14,760 bases of DNA from Flavobacteriales bacterium UBA958 (GTDB lineage Bacteria > Bacteroidota > Bacteroidia > Flavobacteriales_D > Crocinitomicaceae): positions 1 through 14,760 of the forward strand of contig DBCM01000151.1 of assembly GCA_002293045.1 (NCBI GenBank). Direction: 5' to 3'. The position numbers were made by a program, and so were the translations under genes. A model generated the notes under the pieces. It had not been told where the DNA came from, made no database searches, and saw only the letters and a program-made list of their open reading frames with translations. Each line of letters opens with the position of its first letter. Position 1 is the first letter of the stretch. Below, in pieces: positions 1-7,468 of this stretch.

Positions 1-1436
1 GGGGTTCCGTTGCTAACAAGTGCCGTAGTGGTTACAGTACATCCATGCGCATCCGTAATTTGGTAGGTGTAACTTCCTGAATTCAGGTCGCTAAAATAAA
101 ACTCGCTTTGTCCGTTGCTTGTATTTACCTGATACGGTTCTTGACCTTGTGACGGAGATATGGTAACTGATCCTTGTCCTTCAGTACATGCATTATCCAC
201 AATGGTAACAACATCCATATCGCTTGGTGTGGCAATCGCCATAGAAACTGCCGCATTTGCATTTAATCTTCCTGCACCAATCGAACCTGCATAGGCAGGG
301 TTAAGGGCATCAATATTAACGGAACTTGCCTTAAGAATGTATTCGATTTCATCATTGTCTAAACATGGGTTAACGCTTAACATTAATGCGATGGTACCAG
401 TTACATAAGGTGCGGCATATGAAGAACCAGAAGCAGTCGTATAAGTAGTTGGAGCATCTGAAATATTCACTTTGTAGCCAGGGGCGCTCAAATCTACCCG
501 AGAATTGTGTTGGTGGGTGCTGTGTGGATCACCAATATACGCCTCGTGGTTGTCGAATTCACCAATGCTGGTTACGGAGAACACATGGTTATAGGAAGCG
601 GGAAATGCGGTTGCATTCGGATCCCCACAGGTTGTTCCATTTCCTGCAGCGGCAACGATAAAGGTACCATTCGCATAGACCTCATCGATTACGTCTTGTT
701 CGAATTGGCTATAGGAACATCCGGAAAACCAGCTGAGGTTGATTACATCGATTCCAGCATAGGTTGCGGCTAATAATTGGTTAAAGTTCATTTCATAAAA
801 GGCAATGGAAGAATTAAAGCCAATGGAGCTTACTCCGATCTGGTTGTCTGTTTTTCCTGCTGCAATAATAGATACCGCAGTTCCATGCTCAGAGGGTAGG
901 GTGTTGTGGTTATCGTAGTAAGTAATTTTTCCTGCGAGCTCTTCGTGAAAGGGATTTAAGTTTTCATCGCTGATTCCAACAATAATTCCCGCATTGGATT
1001 GCGTTTGATTCCACGCTTGTGGTGCTTTGATTAAATCTAGGGCGTAATCCACACCAAAGGCTGCATTGTAGTCGTTTGGAATATACAAGGTCTTGTATTC
1101 CGGTGCACGTTCTATTTCAGCGATAATTCCTGGAAAATTTTTCAGGGTGCTTTCTAAGCTCGCTGCATCACACGCACAATTGAATTCATAAACCGTTTGT
1201 AGTTTTTCATTTTTTGAATTCGACAAGGCTTGATGTACATCCATTATGCCAAGCTGATTTAATGCGTTGGCAAATGTAGGGTTTGTGGATCCAATGGTTC
1301 CGTTCTCCAACACACGTGGTGTGCTTTGTTTGTCTGAAATTCTTGCCCAAATGCGTGCGCTTTGTGCTTCTGCAGTAAAACTGCTAATTCCGATTAATCC
1401 TGTGAATAGGATGCTTAAGTTGATTTTTGCTTTCAT
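1..1436 (-). CDS. Secreted subtilisin-like (S8) serine protease, 5' part (runs off left edge)
   Basis: Reading the minus strand from the ATG at 1436 gives 478 codons without a stop before the window ends, so the C-terminus is missing. Residues 1-24 look like a signal peptide (hydrophobic stretch, then TAEA-QS as a plausible cleavage site). The subtilase triad is visible: Asp157 in GISDENL, His184 in SEHGTAVS and Ser339 in SGSSYAAP. The oxyanion Asn is N266 in AAAGNG. The usual D(T/S)G around the Asp is replaced by SDEN, and GTSMA by GSSYA, so this is a divergent subfamily. Residues about 406-472 follow the peptidase domain and resemble a SprB-type repeat (GSYTYQITDAHGCT), common in cell-surface or type IX-secreted proteins of Bacteroidota. 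A C-terminal sorting domain would lie outside the window. The gene has its own likely promoter. Role: an extracellular endopeptidase; substrate unknown. Confidence 0.9.
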   Translation of the reverse strand, partial: MKAKINLSILFTGLIGISSFTAEAQSARIWARISDKQSTPRVLENGTIGSTNPTFANALNQLGIMDVHQALSNSKNEKLQTVYEFNCACDAASLESTLKNFPGIIAEIERAPEYKTLYIPNDYNAAFGVDYALDLIKAPQAWNQTQSNAGIIVGISDENLNPFHEELAGKITYYDNHNTLPSEHGTAVSIIAAGKTDNQIGVSSIGFNSSIAFYEMNFNQLLAATYAGIDVINLSWFSGCSYSQFEQDVIDEVYANGTFIVAAAGNGTTCGDPNATAFPASYNHVFSVTSIGEFDNHEAYIGDPHSTHQHNSRVDLSAPGYKVNISDAPTTYTTASGSSYAAPYVTGTIALMLSVNPCLDNDEIEYILKASSVNIDALNPAYAGSIGAGRLNANAAVSMAIATPSDMDVVTIVDNACTEGQGSVTISPSQGQEPYQVNTSNGQSEFYFSDLNSGSYTYQITDAHGCTVTTTALVSNGT

Positions 1437-1464
1437 TTTTATTTTTTTTAATTGGTTTCTGAGA

Positions 1465-1472
1465 CAAAGATG
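1465..1472 (-). promoter_or_regulatory. Putative -7 promoter element for the S8 protease gene
   Basis: The minus strand reads CATCTTTG, 7 of 8 matches to the Bacteroidota -7 consensus TAnnTTTG, about 28 bp upstream of the protease ATG. That would give a leader of roughly 20 nt. The leader ends in an A-rich run just before the ATG, typical of Bacteroidota genes without a Shine-Dalgarno. A T-rich stretch lies about 17 bp upstream, but no clear -33 TTTG is seen. Confidence 0.45.
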
Positions 1473-1591
1473 AAGACCATTTAAAAAGGTGGGTGAAAAT
1501 TCAAGCAGCGTGTTTGTTAATTACGCTATGTTACGTGGAGGGCTGTACGCAGTTTTGTGGATGATGCTACGCGTAACTACTTAGAAACGAA

Positions 1592-2668
1592 TCATTTCTG
1601 AGCAGTTCTATACAGGAAAAAAGCAAGGATTCCAAAGAGTAAATTCGGCGTCCATACTGCAATAAGGGCCGGAAGACCAACATTCAAGGCAGCCACTGCC
1701 ATGACTTTCATCGCAAAAATGTAAACAAATACAAATCCAAGTCCGATGGCAATGTTCAAACCAATTCCACCGCGTTTTTTACGCGAGGCAACAGAAACCC
1801 CGATAATGGTTAATATATAGGTGGCAAAAGGATAGGATGTTCGTTGATGCATTTCTATCTCATAATAAGGCACACGAGAAGACCCCTTTTGTTTTTCTCT
1901 ACTGATCAGTCGGGCTAATTCGGGGTATGTCATGGTCTCCGCAACATTCTCGCGCTGGGCCATCTCATCCATAGAAAAGTTAAATACGGTATCCATTGTC
2001 GCTCGGTACTGTACGGTTCCAATGGGAAATCCGATCCGTTTTATATAAACATTTTTCAAGGTCCATTTATTGGTGCCGATGTGATTCATTGCCTCATTCG
2101 CCTTTAAAAAAAAGATGGGCTTACTGGAATCCCCCCACTGTTGTACTACAAAGTTGGTGACCTTACCCGCATCATTGGTATAATTTGAGAAATATACCGA
2201 GGTATTCCCAGGGTAATCCGCATGGTAATTTTCAACCATCATGACGTCACGGTAATATTTTTCTTCGAATCCCAGCCTCAGTTTATTTGCATTGGGTACA
2301 ATAAAGTGGTTTAGCAGGAGTGAAAGTAACATCAAGAGGGTAGCGGCAATGAGATAAGGCCTCATAAACCGTGAAATTGGTTTTCCTGAAAACCACATTG
2401 GAATCAATTCTGTGTCTTGAGCGAGTTTTGCGGTAAACCAGATGACCGATATAAAAACAATCATGGAGGAAAACATGTTGCCATGAAACAACAGGAAACT
2501 TAAATAATACTCAAAGACAATAGCACTTACTGGGGCATGATTCGAAATAAACTCGCTTAGTTTTTCCGACACGTCGAACACCATAGCGAAAAGCATGATG
2601 ATTCCCAACATGAAAAAGAAAGTACTGAGAAACTTTCGAATTATGTATTTGTCAAGAATACTGAGCAT
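1592..2668 (-). CDS. LptF/LptG (YjgP/YjgQ) family permease
   Basis: This 358-residue protein has the layout of LptF/LptG, the membrane subunits of the ABC transporter that extracts lipopolysaccharide from the inner membrane and passes it to the LptC/A/D bridge. After the motif-like start LDKYIIRKFLSTFFF there are about three N-terminal membrane segments (roughly residues 15-35, 50-85 and 98-125), a periplasmic soluble region (about 130-275), and three C-terminal segments to the end. The start chosen is the ATG at 2668, which overlaps the tgt stop as TAATG. A TTG 14 codons upstream stays in frame but lies inside tgt. The coupling to tgt suggests co-transcription and translational coupling. Sequence alone does not separate LptF from LptG; I lean to the G type because of the short N-terminus. 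Confidence in the family is high. Confidence 0.9.
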   Translation of the reverse strand: MLSILDKYIIRKFLSTFFFMLGIIMLFAMVFDVSEKLSEFISNHAPVSAIVFEYYLSFLLFHGNMFSSMIVFISVIWFTAKLAQDTELIPMWFSGKPISRFMRPYLIAATLLMLLSLLLNHFIVPNANKLRLGFEEKYYRDVMMVENYHADYPGNTSVYFSNYTNDAGKVTNFVVQQWGDSSKPIFFLKANEAMNHIGTNKWTLKNVYIKRIGFPIGTVQYRATMDTVFNFSMDEMAQRENVAETMTYPELARLISREKQKGSSRVPYYEIEMHQRTSYPFATYILTIIGVSVASRKKRGGIGLNIAIGLGFVFVYIFAMKVMAVAALNVGLPALIAVWTPNLLFGILAFFLYRTAQK

Positions 2669-3798
2669 TACACGCGCCGCTTTAGCAGTGGAATTAAGTC
2701 GTTTTTCCAAGATAGGAACTCACCGCTAGCAATTTTACCTCGGGCCTCTTCCATTAAGGATAGAAAAAAAGTAAGGTTATGTAGGGTTGCAATTTGCATT
2801 CCTAAGTTTTCTTGCGCTTTGAATAAATGACGCAAGTATGCTTTGCTATATACTTGATCCGCCCAAAGTCCAGTGCTGCTATCGATCGGACTAAAATCGA
2901 GCTCCCACTTTTTATTCTTTATGTTGATGGTACCTTCTTTGGTATAGAGTAAGCCATGACGTGCATTTCTACTGGGCAATACGCAGTCGAACATGTCGAT
3001 GCCAAGGCCAATGCATTCCAATAAATTCCACGGAGTTCCAACACCCATGAGATAGCGCGCCTTTTCATGAGGCAATACATCCGTTACAATGTTGGTCATT
3101 TCATATAACTCGTGTTCCGGTTCGCCAACGGATAATCCTCCAATGGCAATGCCCACATCCCCAAAATCAGACATGTATTCCGCGGACTCTATCCGTAAAT
3201 CTTTATATACAGAACCTTGTACAATGGGAAATAAGGTTTGTTCATGCCCATATTTCGGAGCGGTACGGTCGAATTGATCAAAGCAACGGGTTAGCCATGC
3301 ATGAGTTAGTGCCAAGGAGTTTTTGGCGTAGCCATAATCGCACGGATACGGCGTACATTCATCAAAGGCCATGATGATATCTGCCCCAATCGTTCGTTGA
3401 ATGTCTATGGCGAATTCTGGAGTAAACACATGGTAACTCCCGTCCAGATGGCTTTGAAATTTTACGCCATCCTCCATGATTTTACGGGTACCAGCTAAGG
3501 AATATACTTGATAACCACCGCTGTCCGTGAGCATTGGGCGTTCCCAATTCATAAACTGGTGCAATCCTCCCGCTGCCTCTATGACTTCCATTCCTGGACG
3601 CATGTATAAATGGTAGGTGTTCCCCAAGATGATTTGTGCCTTAATGTCTTCGCGAAGTTCTTGTTGATGAATTCCTTTTACCGTAGCGGAGGTCCCAACA
3701 GGCATGAATATCGGAGTTTCTATCGTCCCGTGATCCGTGTGTAAGCGACCCAGCCTTGCTTTAGTTAAGGTATCTGTATGAAGTTTTTCGAAGTGCAT
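2668..3798 (-). CDS. tgt: Queuine/preQ1 tRNA-ribosyltransferase (tRNA-guanine transglycosylase)
   Basis: Tgt swaps the guanine at the wobble position of GUN-anticodon tRNAs for preQ1, the key step of queuosine synthesis. The 376-residue product has the expected TIM-barrel motifs: GNTYHLYMRPG (59-69), TDSGGYQVYSL with Asp92 as the likely general acid/base, GGLSVGEP (220-227) and GIDMFDCVLPSRNARHG (266-282), which holds the catalytic Asp. The C-terminal zinc-site cysteines (CxCxxC) found in the E. coli and Zymomonas enzymes are absent; the matching stretch is KKWELDFSPID...SKAYLRHL. As far as I recall this is normal in Bacteroidota. The ATG at 3798 is chosen because the upstream in-frame TTG (3825) lies inside the -7 promoter box, and family members start with a similar M-x-F-x-L-x-H-T-D. 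It heads an operon with the LptF/G permease. Confidence 0.96.
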   Translation of the reverse strand: MHFEKLHTDTLTKARLGRLHTDHGTIETPIFMPVGTSATVKGIHQQELREDIKAQIILGNTYHLYMRPGMEVIEAAGGLHQFMNWERPMLTDSGGYQVYSLAGTRKIMEDGVKFQSHLDGSYHVFTPEFAIDIQRTIGADIIMAFDECTPYPCDYGYAKNSLALTHAWLTRCFDQFDRTAPKYGHEQTLFPIVQGSVYKDLRIESAEYMSDFGDVGIAIGGLSVGEPEHELYEMTNIVTDVLPHEKARYLMGVGTPWNLLECIGLGIDMFDCVLPSRNARHGLLYTKEGTINIKNKKWELDFSPIDSSTGLWADQVYSKAYLRHLFKAQENLGMQIATLHNLTFFLSLMEEARGKIASGEFLSWKNDLIPLLKRRV

Positions 3799-3822
3799 AA
3801 GCGTGTTGATAAAAACACGAGT

Positions 3823-3830
3823 CAAAGATA
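3823..3830 (-). promoter_or_regulatory. Promoter -7 element for tgt
   Basis: The minus strand reads TATCTTTG, a full match to TAnnTTTG, 24 bp upstream of the tgt ATG at 3798. The predicted start of transcription is near 3816. A good -33 TTTG is not visible. The box overlaps the in-frame TTG at 3825, which argues against that TTG as the translation start. Confidence 0.6.
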
Positions 3831-3851
3831 CAGCTATTTACGTTCTCACCC

Positions 3852-3859
3852 CATCTTTG
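3852..3859 (+). promoter_or_regulatory. Putative -7 promoter element for the GT2-sigma-rsmG operon
   Basis: The plus strand reads CATCTTTG, 7 of 8 matches to TAnnTTTG and identical to the box before the S8 protease. It sits 19 bp before the ATG at 3879. It is divergent from the tgt promoter only 21 bp away, so the two polymerase footprints must overlap. Confidence 0.5.
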
Positions 3860-3878
3860 CATACTTGAATTAAAAGGA

Positions 3879-5015
3879 ATGAACCTGGAGCAACACAGTA
3901 TGACGTCAATGAACCAATGGCTTTTCATGGCATTTATTGCCTTTTGGATCATACAATTTGCATACCTTCTATTCATCCACCTGCGTTTTTTACGAGTTAA
4001 ACCAAAAGAAATTCCTCAAACCCTTGCCTTGCCACCGCTCAGTGTTATTGTCGCTGCACGGAATGAATCGGAGAACCTCTACGAGTTGATTCCCCTGATT
4101 CTTGGGCAAGACTATCCATCCTTTGAGGTGATTGTGGTGAATAATCAATCCATGGATGACAGTAAGTGGTTGTTAAAAGCTTATCAACGGCAATATCCTA
4201 ACCTGCATGTAGTTGAATTGGAGAAAAACCACCACCTCCGTCCGGGTAAGAAATTGCCCTTAACCCTCGCAGTGCGCGCAGCAAGTTTCGATCATTTTGT
4301 GTTTACCGATGCTGATTGTCGACCTACCTCAACCCAATGGTTAGCTACCATGGCTAAGGGCTTCTCCGCTACTACGGATATTGTGTTGGGATATGGACCT
4401 TATTTTCATAAAAAAGGATTCTTGAATCGCTTAATTCGATTTGATACCGCTTGGATCGCTTTAAATTATTTTTCGTTTGCCTTAAGCGGGTTGCCTTACA
4501 TGGGCGTTGGAAGAAACTTAGCCTATTCCCGAAAGGCTTTTGAGTCCGTTGGGGGATTTAAGTCGCATTATTATATTGTTTCCGGAGATGACGACCTCTT
4601 CATTCAACAAGCCGCTAAGAAGCGAAATTATACCATTTCAATGGAAGAAGAATCGTTCTGTCCTTCAGCCCCTGAAACCACCTGGAAACGGTGGGTATTT
4701 CAGAAACGTAGACATTACAGTACATCGTCCCATTACAACGTTATCAAAAAATCGTTGTTAGGAATATATCCGGTGAGCTTGTTTTTTCTGTTGGTTTCCT
4801 TTCTTTCTTTGCTCCTGACAAATACCATGGTTTGGGTGTCGTTGGGGTTGTTTTTTGGGTTAATACTCATTAAATGGATGGTGCAAGGAAGGGGATTGTT
4901 CAAATTGAAAGAAAAACGCTTGGCTTGGTTCTTTCCGTTGTGGGACTTCTTTTATGCGATATTCATACCCTTGGTGTTTTTGTTATTGAATCGAAAACCT
5001 AGAAATAAATGGTAG
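3879..5015 (+). CDS. Membrane-anchored family 2 glycosyltransferase
   Basis: This 378-residue protein has an N-terminal membrane segment (about residues 14-35), a cytoplasmic GT-A catalytic domain (about 53-285) and C-terminal hydrophobic segments (about 294-334 and 350-370). Catalytic motifs are visible: LSVIVAARNESENL at the start of the fold, the DxD-type metal/nucleotide site TDADC (Asp144, Asp146), the acidic acceptor motif SGDDDLF (235-241), and WKRWVFQKRRH (269-279), which resembles the QxxRW motif of processive, CESA-like enzymes. It therefore probably uses a nucleotide-sugar donor at the inner membrane, but donor and acceptor cannot be told. The ATG at 3879 follows AAAAGGA with no spacing; in-frame ATGs at 3900 and 3909 are also possible and would keep the membrane segment. 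Its 3' end overlaps the sigma-factor start by 7 nt, so the two are probably translationally coupled. Confidence 0.88.
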   Translation: MNLEQHSMTSMNQWLFMAFIAFWIIQFAYLLFIHLRFLRVKPKEIPQTLALPPLSVIVAARNESENLYELIPLILGQDYPSFEVIVVNNQSMDDSKWLLKAYQRQYPNLHVVELEKNHHLRPGKKLPLTLAVRAASFDHFVFTDADCRPTSTQWLATMAKGFSATTDIVLGYGPYFHKKGFLNRLIRFDTAWIALNYFSFALSGLPYMGVGRNLAYSRKAFESVGGFKSHYYIVSGDDDLFIQQAAKKRNYTISMEEESFCPSAPETTWKRWVFQKRRHYSTSSHYNVIKKSLLGIYPVSLFFLLVSFLSLLLTNTMVWVSLGLFFGLILIKWMVQGRGLFKLKEKRLAWFFPLWDFFYAIFIPLVFLLLNRKPRNKW

Positions 5016-5614
5016 AATTTGAACACCTGTCGGACAAAGCGAAACAGGATTTAACGCTCGTAGAACTTGCGAAAAAAGGAAATCAAGCGGCCTTTGCTTC
5101 TCTTATGGACCGTTACCGAGATTCCATTTATTTCATGATGCTTAAAATGGTCAAGAATTCTGACGATGCGGAAGACCTTACCATCGAGGCATTTGGTAAA
5201 GCATTTAATCGAATTGATCAATACTCTCCAAGCTTTGCATTCAGTACCTGGTTATTCAAAATTGCTTCAAACAATTGCATTGATTTCATTCGAAAAAAAC
5301 GCATTCAGGTACTTTCTATGGATCAAGGAATTGCCACTTCAGATGGAGGCTCCATGCGAATTGATGCAAAAGCCCAGGTGAACAATCCCGAGGAATCCAT
5401 GATGCATGATCAAAAAGTGCTGCACATGCGCTTGCTCGTAAGTAAGTTAAAACCGCGGTACCGTCAATTGGTGGAAAAGCGCTATTTCGAAGAGCTTTCC
5501 TATGAGGAGATTGCAGACGAATTAGATTTACCGCTGGGAACCGTTAAAGCACAATTGTTTCGTGCACGAGATTTTCTCGCAGGAATGATGGAAAAAACCA
5601 AGGATTCGATTTAG
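5009..5614 (+). CDS. ECF-type sigma-70 family RNA polymerase sigma factor
   Basis: This 201-residue protein has the two-domain layout of group 4 (ECF) sigma factors. Region 2 spans about residues 28-98, with NSDDAEDLTIEAFGKAF and FSTWLFKIASNNCIDFIRKKR, which bind core polymerase and the -10-type element. A linker of about 40 residues follows. Region 4 spans about 141-192, with a helix-turn-helix LSYEEIADELDLPLGTVKAQLFRAR that reads the upstream promoter element. The start overlaps the glycosyltransferase stop by 7 nt in another frame, and rsmG starts 4 nt after its stop. No anti-sigma gene is adjacent: the neighbours on each side are a GT2 enzyme and rsmG. I do not know its regulon. The strong match to the general pattern gives high confidence in the family. 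Confidence 0.94.
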   Translation: MVEFEHLSDKAKQDLTLVELAKKGNQAAFASLMDRYRDSIYFMMLKMVKNSDDAEDLTIEAFGKAFNRIDQYSPSFAFSTWLFKIASNNCIDFIRKKRIQVLSMDQGIATSDGGSMRIDAKAQVNNPEESMMHDQKVLHMRLLVSKLKPRYRQLVEKRYFEELSYEEIADELDLPLGTVKAQLFRARDFLAGMMEKTKDSI

Positions 5615-5618
5615 GGAT

Positions 5619-6242
5619 GTGGAAGCAATTCTTCAGTATTTTCCCGAATTAACCCCAATACAGCAAAAGCAGTTCAGCGACTTACGCGCCTTGTACGAAC
5701 TGTGGAATAGCCAGATTAATGTGATTTCTCGAAAAGATGTAGACAACTTTTACGAAAGGCATGTACTGCATTCCCTCGGCATTGCCAAGGTGTATGCATT
5801 TCAACCGGGGTCAAGGGTATTGGATGTTGGCACTGGAGGGGGATTTCCCGGGATTCCGCTGGCCATTCTTTTTCCAGAAACCACGTTTGTGTTGGTTGAC
5901 TCCATTGGAAAAAAGATCAAAGTAGTTACTGAGGTGGCAGCGGCCTTGGGCTTAACCAACGTGCAAGCACATCATTTGAGAGCGGAAGACGTAAAGGGCT
6001 CCTTTGAATTTGTCGTATCACGCGCTGTAACGGCTATGCCCGTATTTGTAGAATGGGTAAAAAACAAGATAATTAAAGGAAAGACGATCGATGGATTTCC
6101 GCATGGGATTTTATACCTAAAAGGCGGGGATTTAACCGATGAATTTAAAAATGTACCGGGCAAATTTAACGAATACCTCTTAAGTACTTATTTCACTGAA
6201 GAATTTTTTGAAACAAAAAAAGTAATTCATTGGGTGAGCTGA
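5619..6242 (+). CDS. rsmG: 16S rRNA (guanine527-N7)-methyltransferase RsmG
   Basis: RsmG (GidB) transfers a methyl group from S-adenosylmethionine to N7 of G527 in 16S rRNA; its loss is known to give low-level streptomycin resistance. The 207-residue length is normal. The SAM-binding motif I is VLDVGTGGGFPGIPLA (67-82), followed by LVDSIGKKIKV (92-102) and the conserved SRAV (134-137). The start is a GTG at 5619, giving the family-like MEAILQYFPELT. The nearby ATG at 5617 is in a different frame that soon stops, so it cannot be the rsmG start. The gene lies 4 nt after the sigma factor in the same operon. Its last 16 nt overlap the 3' end of folC on the opposite strand. Confidence 0.96.
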   Translation: MEAILQYFPELTPIQQKQFSDLRALYELWNSQINVISRKDVDNFYERHVLHSLGIAKVYAFQPGSRVLDVGTGGGFPGIPLAILFPETTFVLVDSIGKKIKVVTEVAAALGLTNVQAHHLRAEDVKGSFEFVVSRAVTAMPVFVEWVKNKIIKGKTIDGFPHGILYLKGGDLTDEFKNVPGKFNEYLLSTYFTEEFFETKKVIHWVS

Positions 6243-7468
6243 CCCGTGATTACGTCTTGTATTTCTTCGCAATCACTCAATAAAAAGAAACTTCCGGTCA
6301 CTAGAATACCCTGGGATTCACAGCGCATTATCAAGGCCCTTTGAATGGCTTCATTGACATCTGTGGTGAATTGTATCTTGGTCAGCCCTAAGGAATCTAC
6401 GACCTTTTTCAGTGGCTCCCCGCGATAACTTCTCTGATTTGTAAACTCGCAAAAAATCCAATGGTCTACGTCGTGAATGAATGCAGATAAGTGATGGAGC
6501 GTCTTGTCATTGGACGCCCCGAAAATTACAATCGGTAAAGGGTTTCCCATGCCTTTCAGTGCCTTCATGGTGGTAATAAACCCATCCGCGTTGTGCGAGG
6601 CGTCATACCATAATTTTTCATAACGGCCCGAAGGGAACAAGCGTCCAATAAAGCCTGTTTGTTCAAACAAGGTGTTCCACGTTGCTACTGCATCGATTCC
6701 TTCGGTGTTAATTCCGAGGATATGCAATGCTTCCGTGGCGATGGCGGCATTCTTGCGCTGATAGGCAGGTAATGCGTTGGTAGGGTCATCGATACATGCC
6801 GTACTGCAGGTCATGGGGGCTTCAAGCATCTTGGCTTTATTGCGAAATAGTTCTAAAAGTTCTTCGCGTTCTTCGCCACACAATACAGGAACTAGTGGTT
6901 TGATGATTCCCGCTTTTTCCCCTGCAATTTCTGCTAAGCTATTTCCTAAAAAAGCTTGGTGGTCCAAGCCAATGTTTGTAATTACAGCGAGTAGGGGAGT
7001 AACTACATTGGTCGCATCTAATCTTCCGCCCATACCGGTTTCAAGCACCACATAATCACAGGATTCTCTCTTGAAATGAACCAAGGCCATAGCCAATGTG
7101 ATTTCAAAAAAAGAGAGATCGAGGGCTGTTTCTCTTACCTGATTACAAAATTGAATTACTTCTGTTTCGTGAATAGCTTGGCCATTGATGCGAATTCGCT
7201 CCCGGAAATCTACGAGGTGTGGAGAGGTGAATAAACCTACTCGATACCCAGATTGCTGAAGAAAACTAGTAATGAACGCACACGTTGACCCTTTACCGTT
7301 TGTACCCGCAACATGTATAAACCGAAGCTCCTTTTCAGGATTCCCAACCTGCGTTAATATAGCCTGCGTATTTTCAAGTCCCGGTTTGTATGCACTGGCT
7401 CCTTGATGTTGATAGGAAGGGAACTGACTGAAAAGCCATAGCGTACATTCCGAATATTTATTGAGCAT
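6227..7468 (-). CDS. folC: Bifunctional folylpolyglutamate synthase / dihydrofolate synthase
   Basis: FolC adds L-glutamate to dihydropteroate and then to folates, using ATP, in the cytoplasm. The 413-residue product has the Mur-ligase-like motifs: the P-loop AGTNGKGS (54-61), the segment TSPHLVDFRERI, ETGMGGRLDATNVV (143-156), TNIGLDHQAFLG (164-175), the likely carbamylated lysine in AGEKAGIIK (Lys185), and YDASHNADG at the start of the C-terminal domain. The ATG at 7468 overlaps the end of the TonB-like gene by 11 nt, so folC is the last gene of a four-gene unit. Its stop lies inside the rsmG coding sequence (convergent overlap of 16 nt), leaving no room for a separate terminator. Confidence 0.96.
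   Translation of the reverse strand: MLNKYSECTLWLFSQFPSYQHQGASAYKPGLENTQAILTQVGNPEKELRFIHVAGTNGKGSTCAFITSFLQQSGYRVGLFTSPHLVDFRERIRINGQAIHETEVIQFCNQVRETALDLSFFEITLAMALVHFKRESCDYVVLETGMGGRLDATNVVTPLLAVITNIGLDHQAFLGNSLAEIAGEKAGIIKPLVPVLCGEEREELLELFRNKAKMLEAPMTCSTACIDDPTNALPAYQRKNAAIATEALHILGINTEGIDAVATWNTLFEQTGFIGRLFPSGRYEKLWYDASHNADGFITTMKALKGMGNPLPIVIFGASNDKTLHHLSAFIHDVDHWIFCEFTNQRSYRGEPLKKVVDSLGLTKIQFTTDVNEAIQRALIMRCESQGILVTGSFFLLSDCEEIQDVITGQLTQ

Noticed and set aside
449..773. Plus-strand ORFs within the S8 protease region
   Set aside because: They lie antisense to the clearly conserved subtilase motifs (His184 to Ser339) and have no recognisable product.
1520..1576. TTACGC...GCGTAA inverted repeat downstream of the permease gene
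   Set aside because: Arms are only 6 bp with a loop of about 45 bp and no T-run, so I do not call it a terminator.
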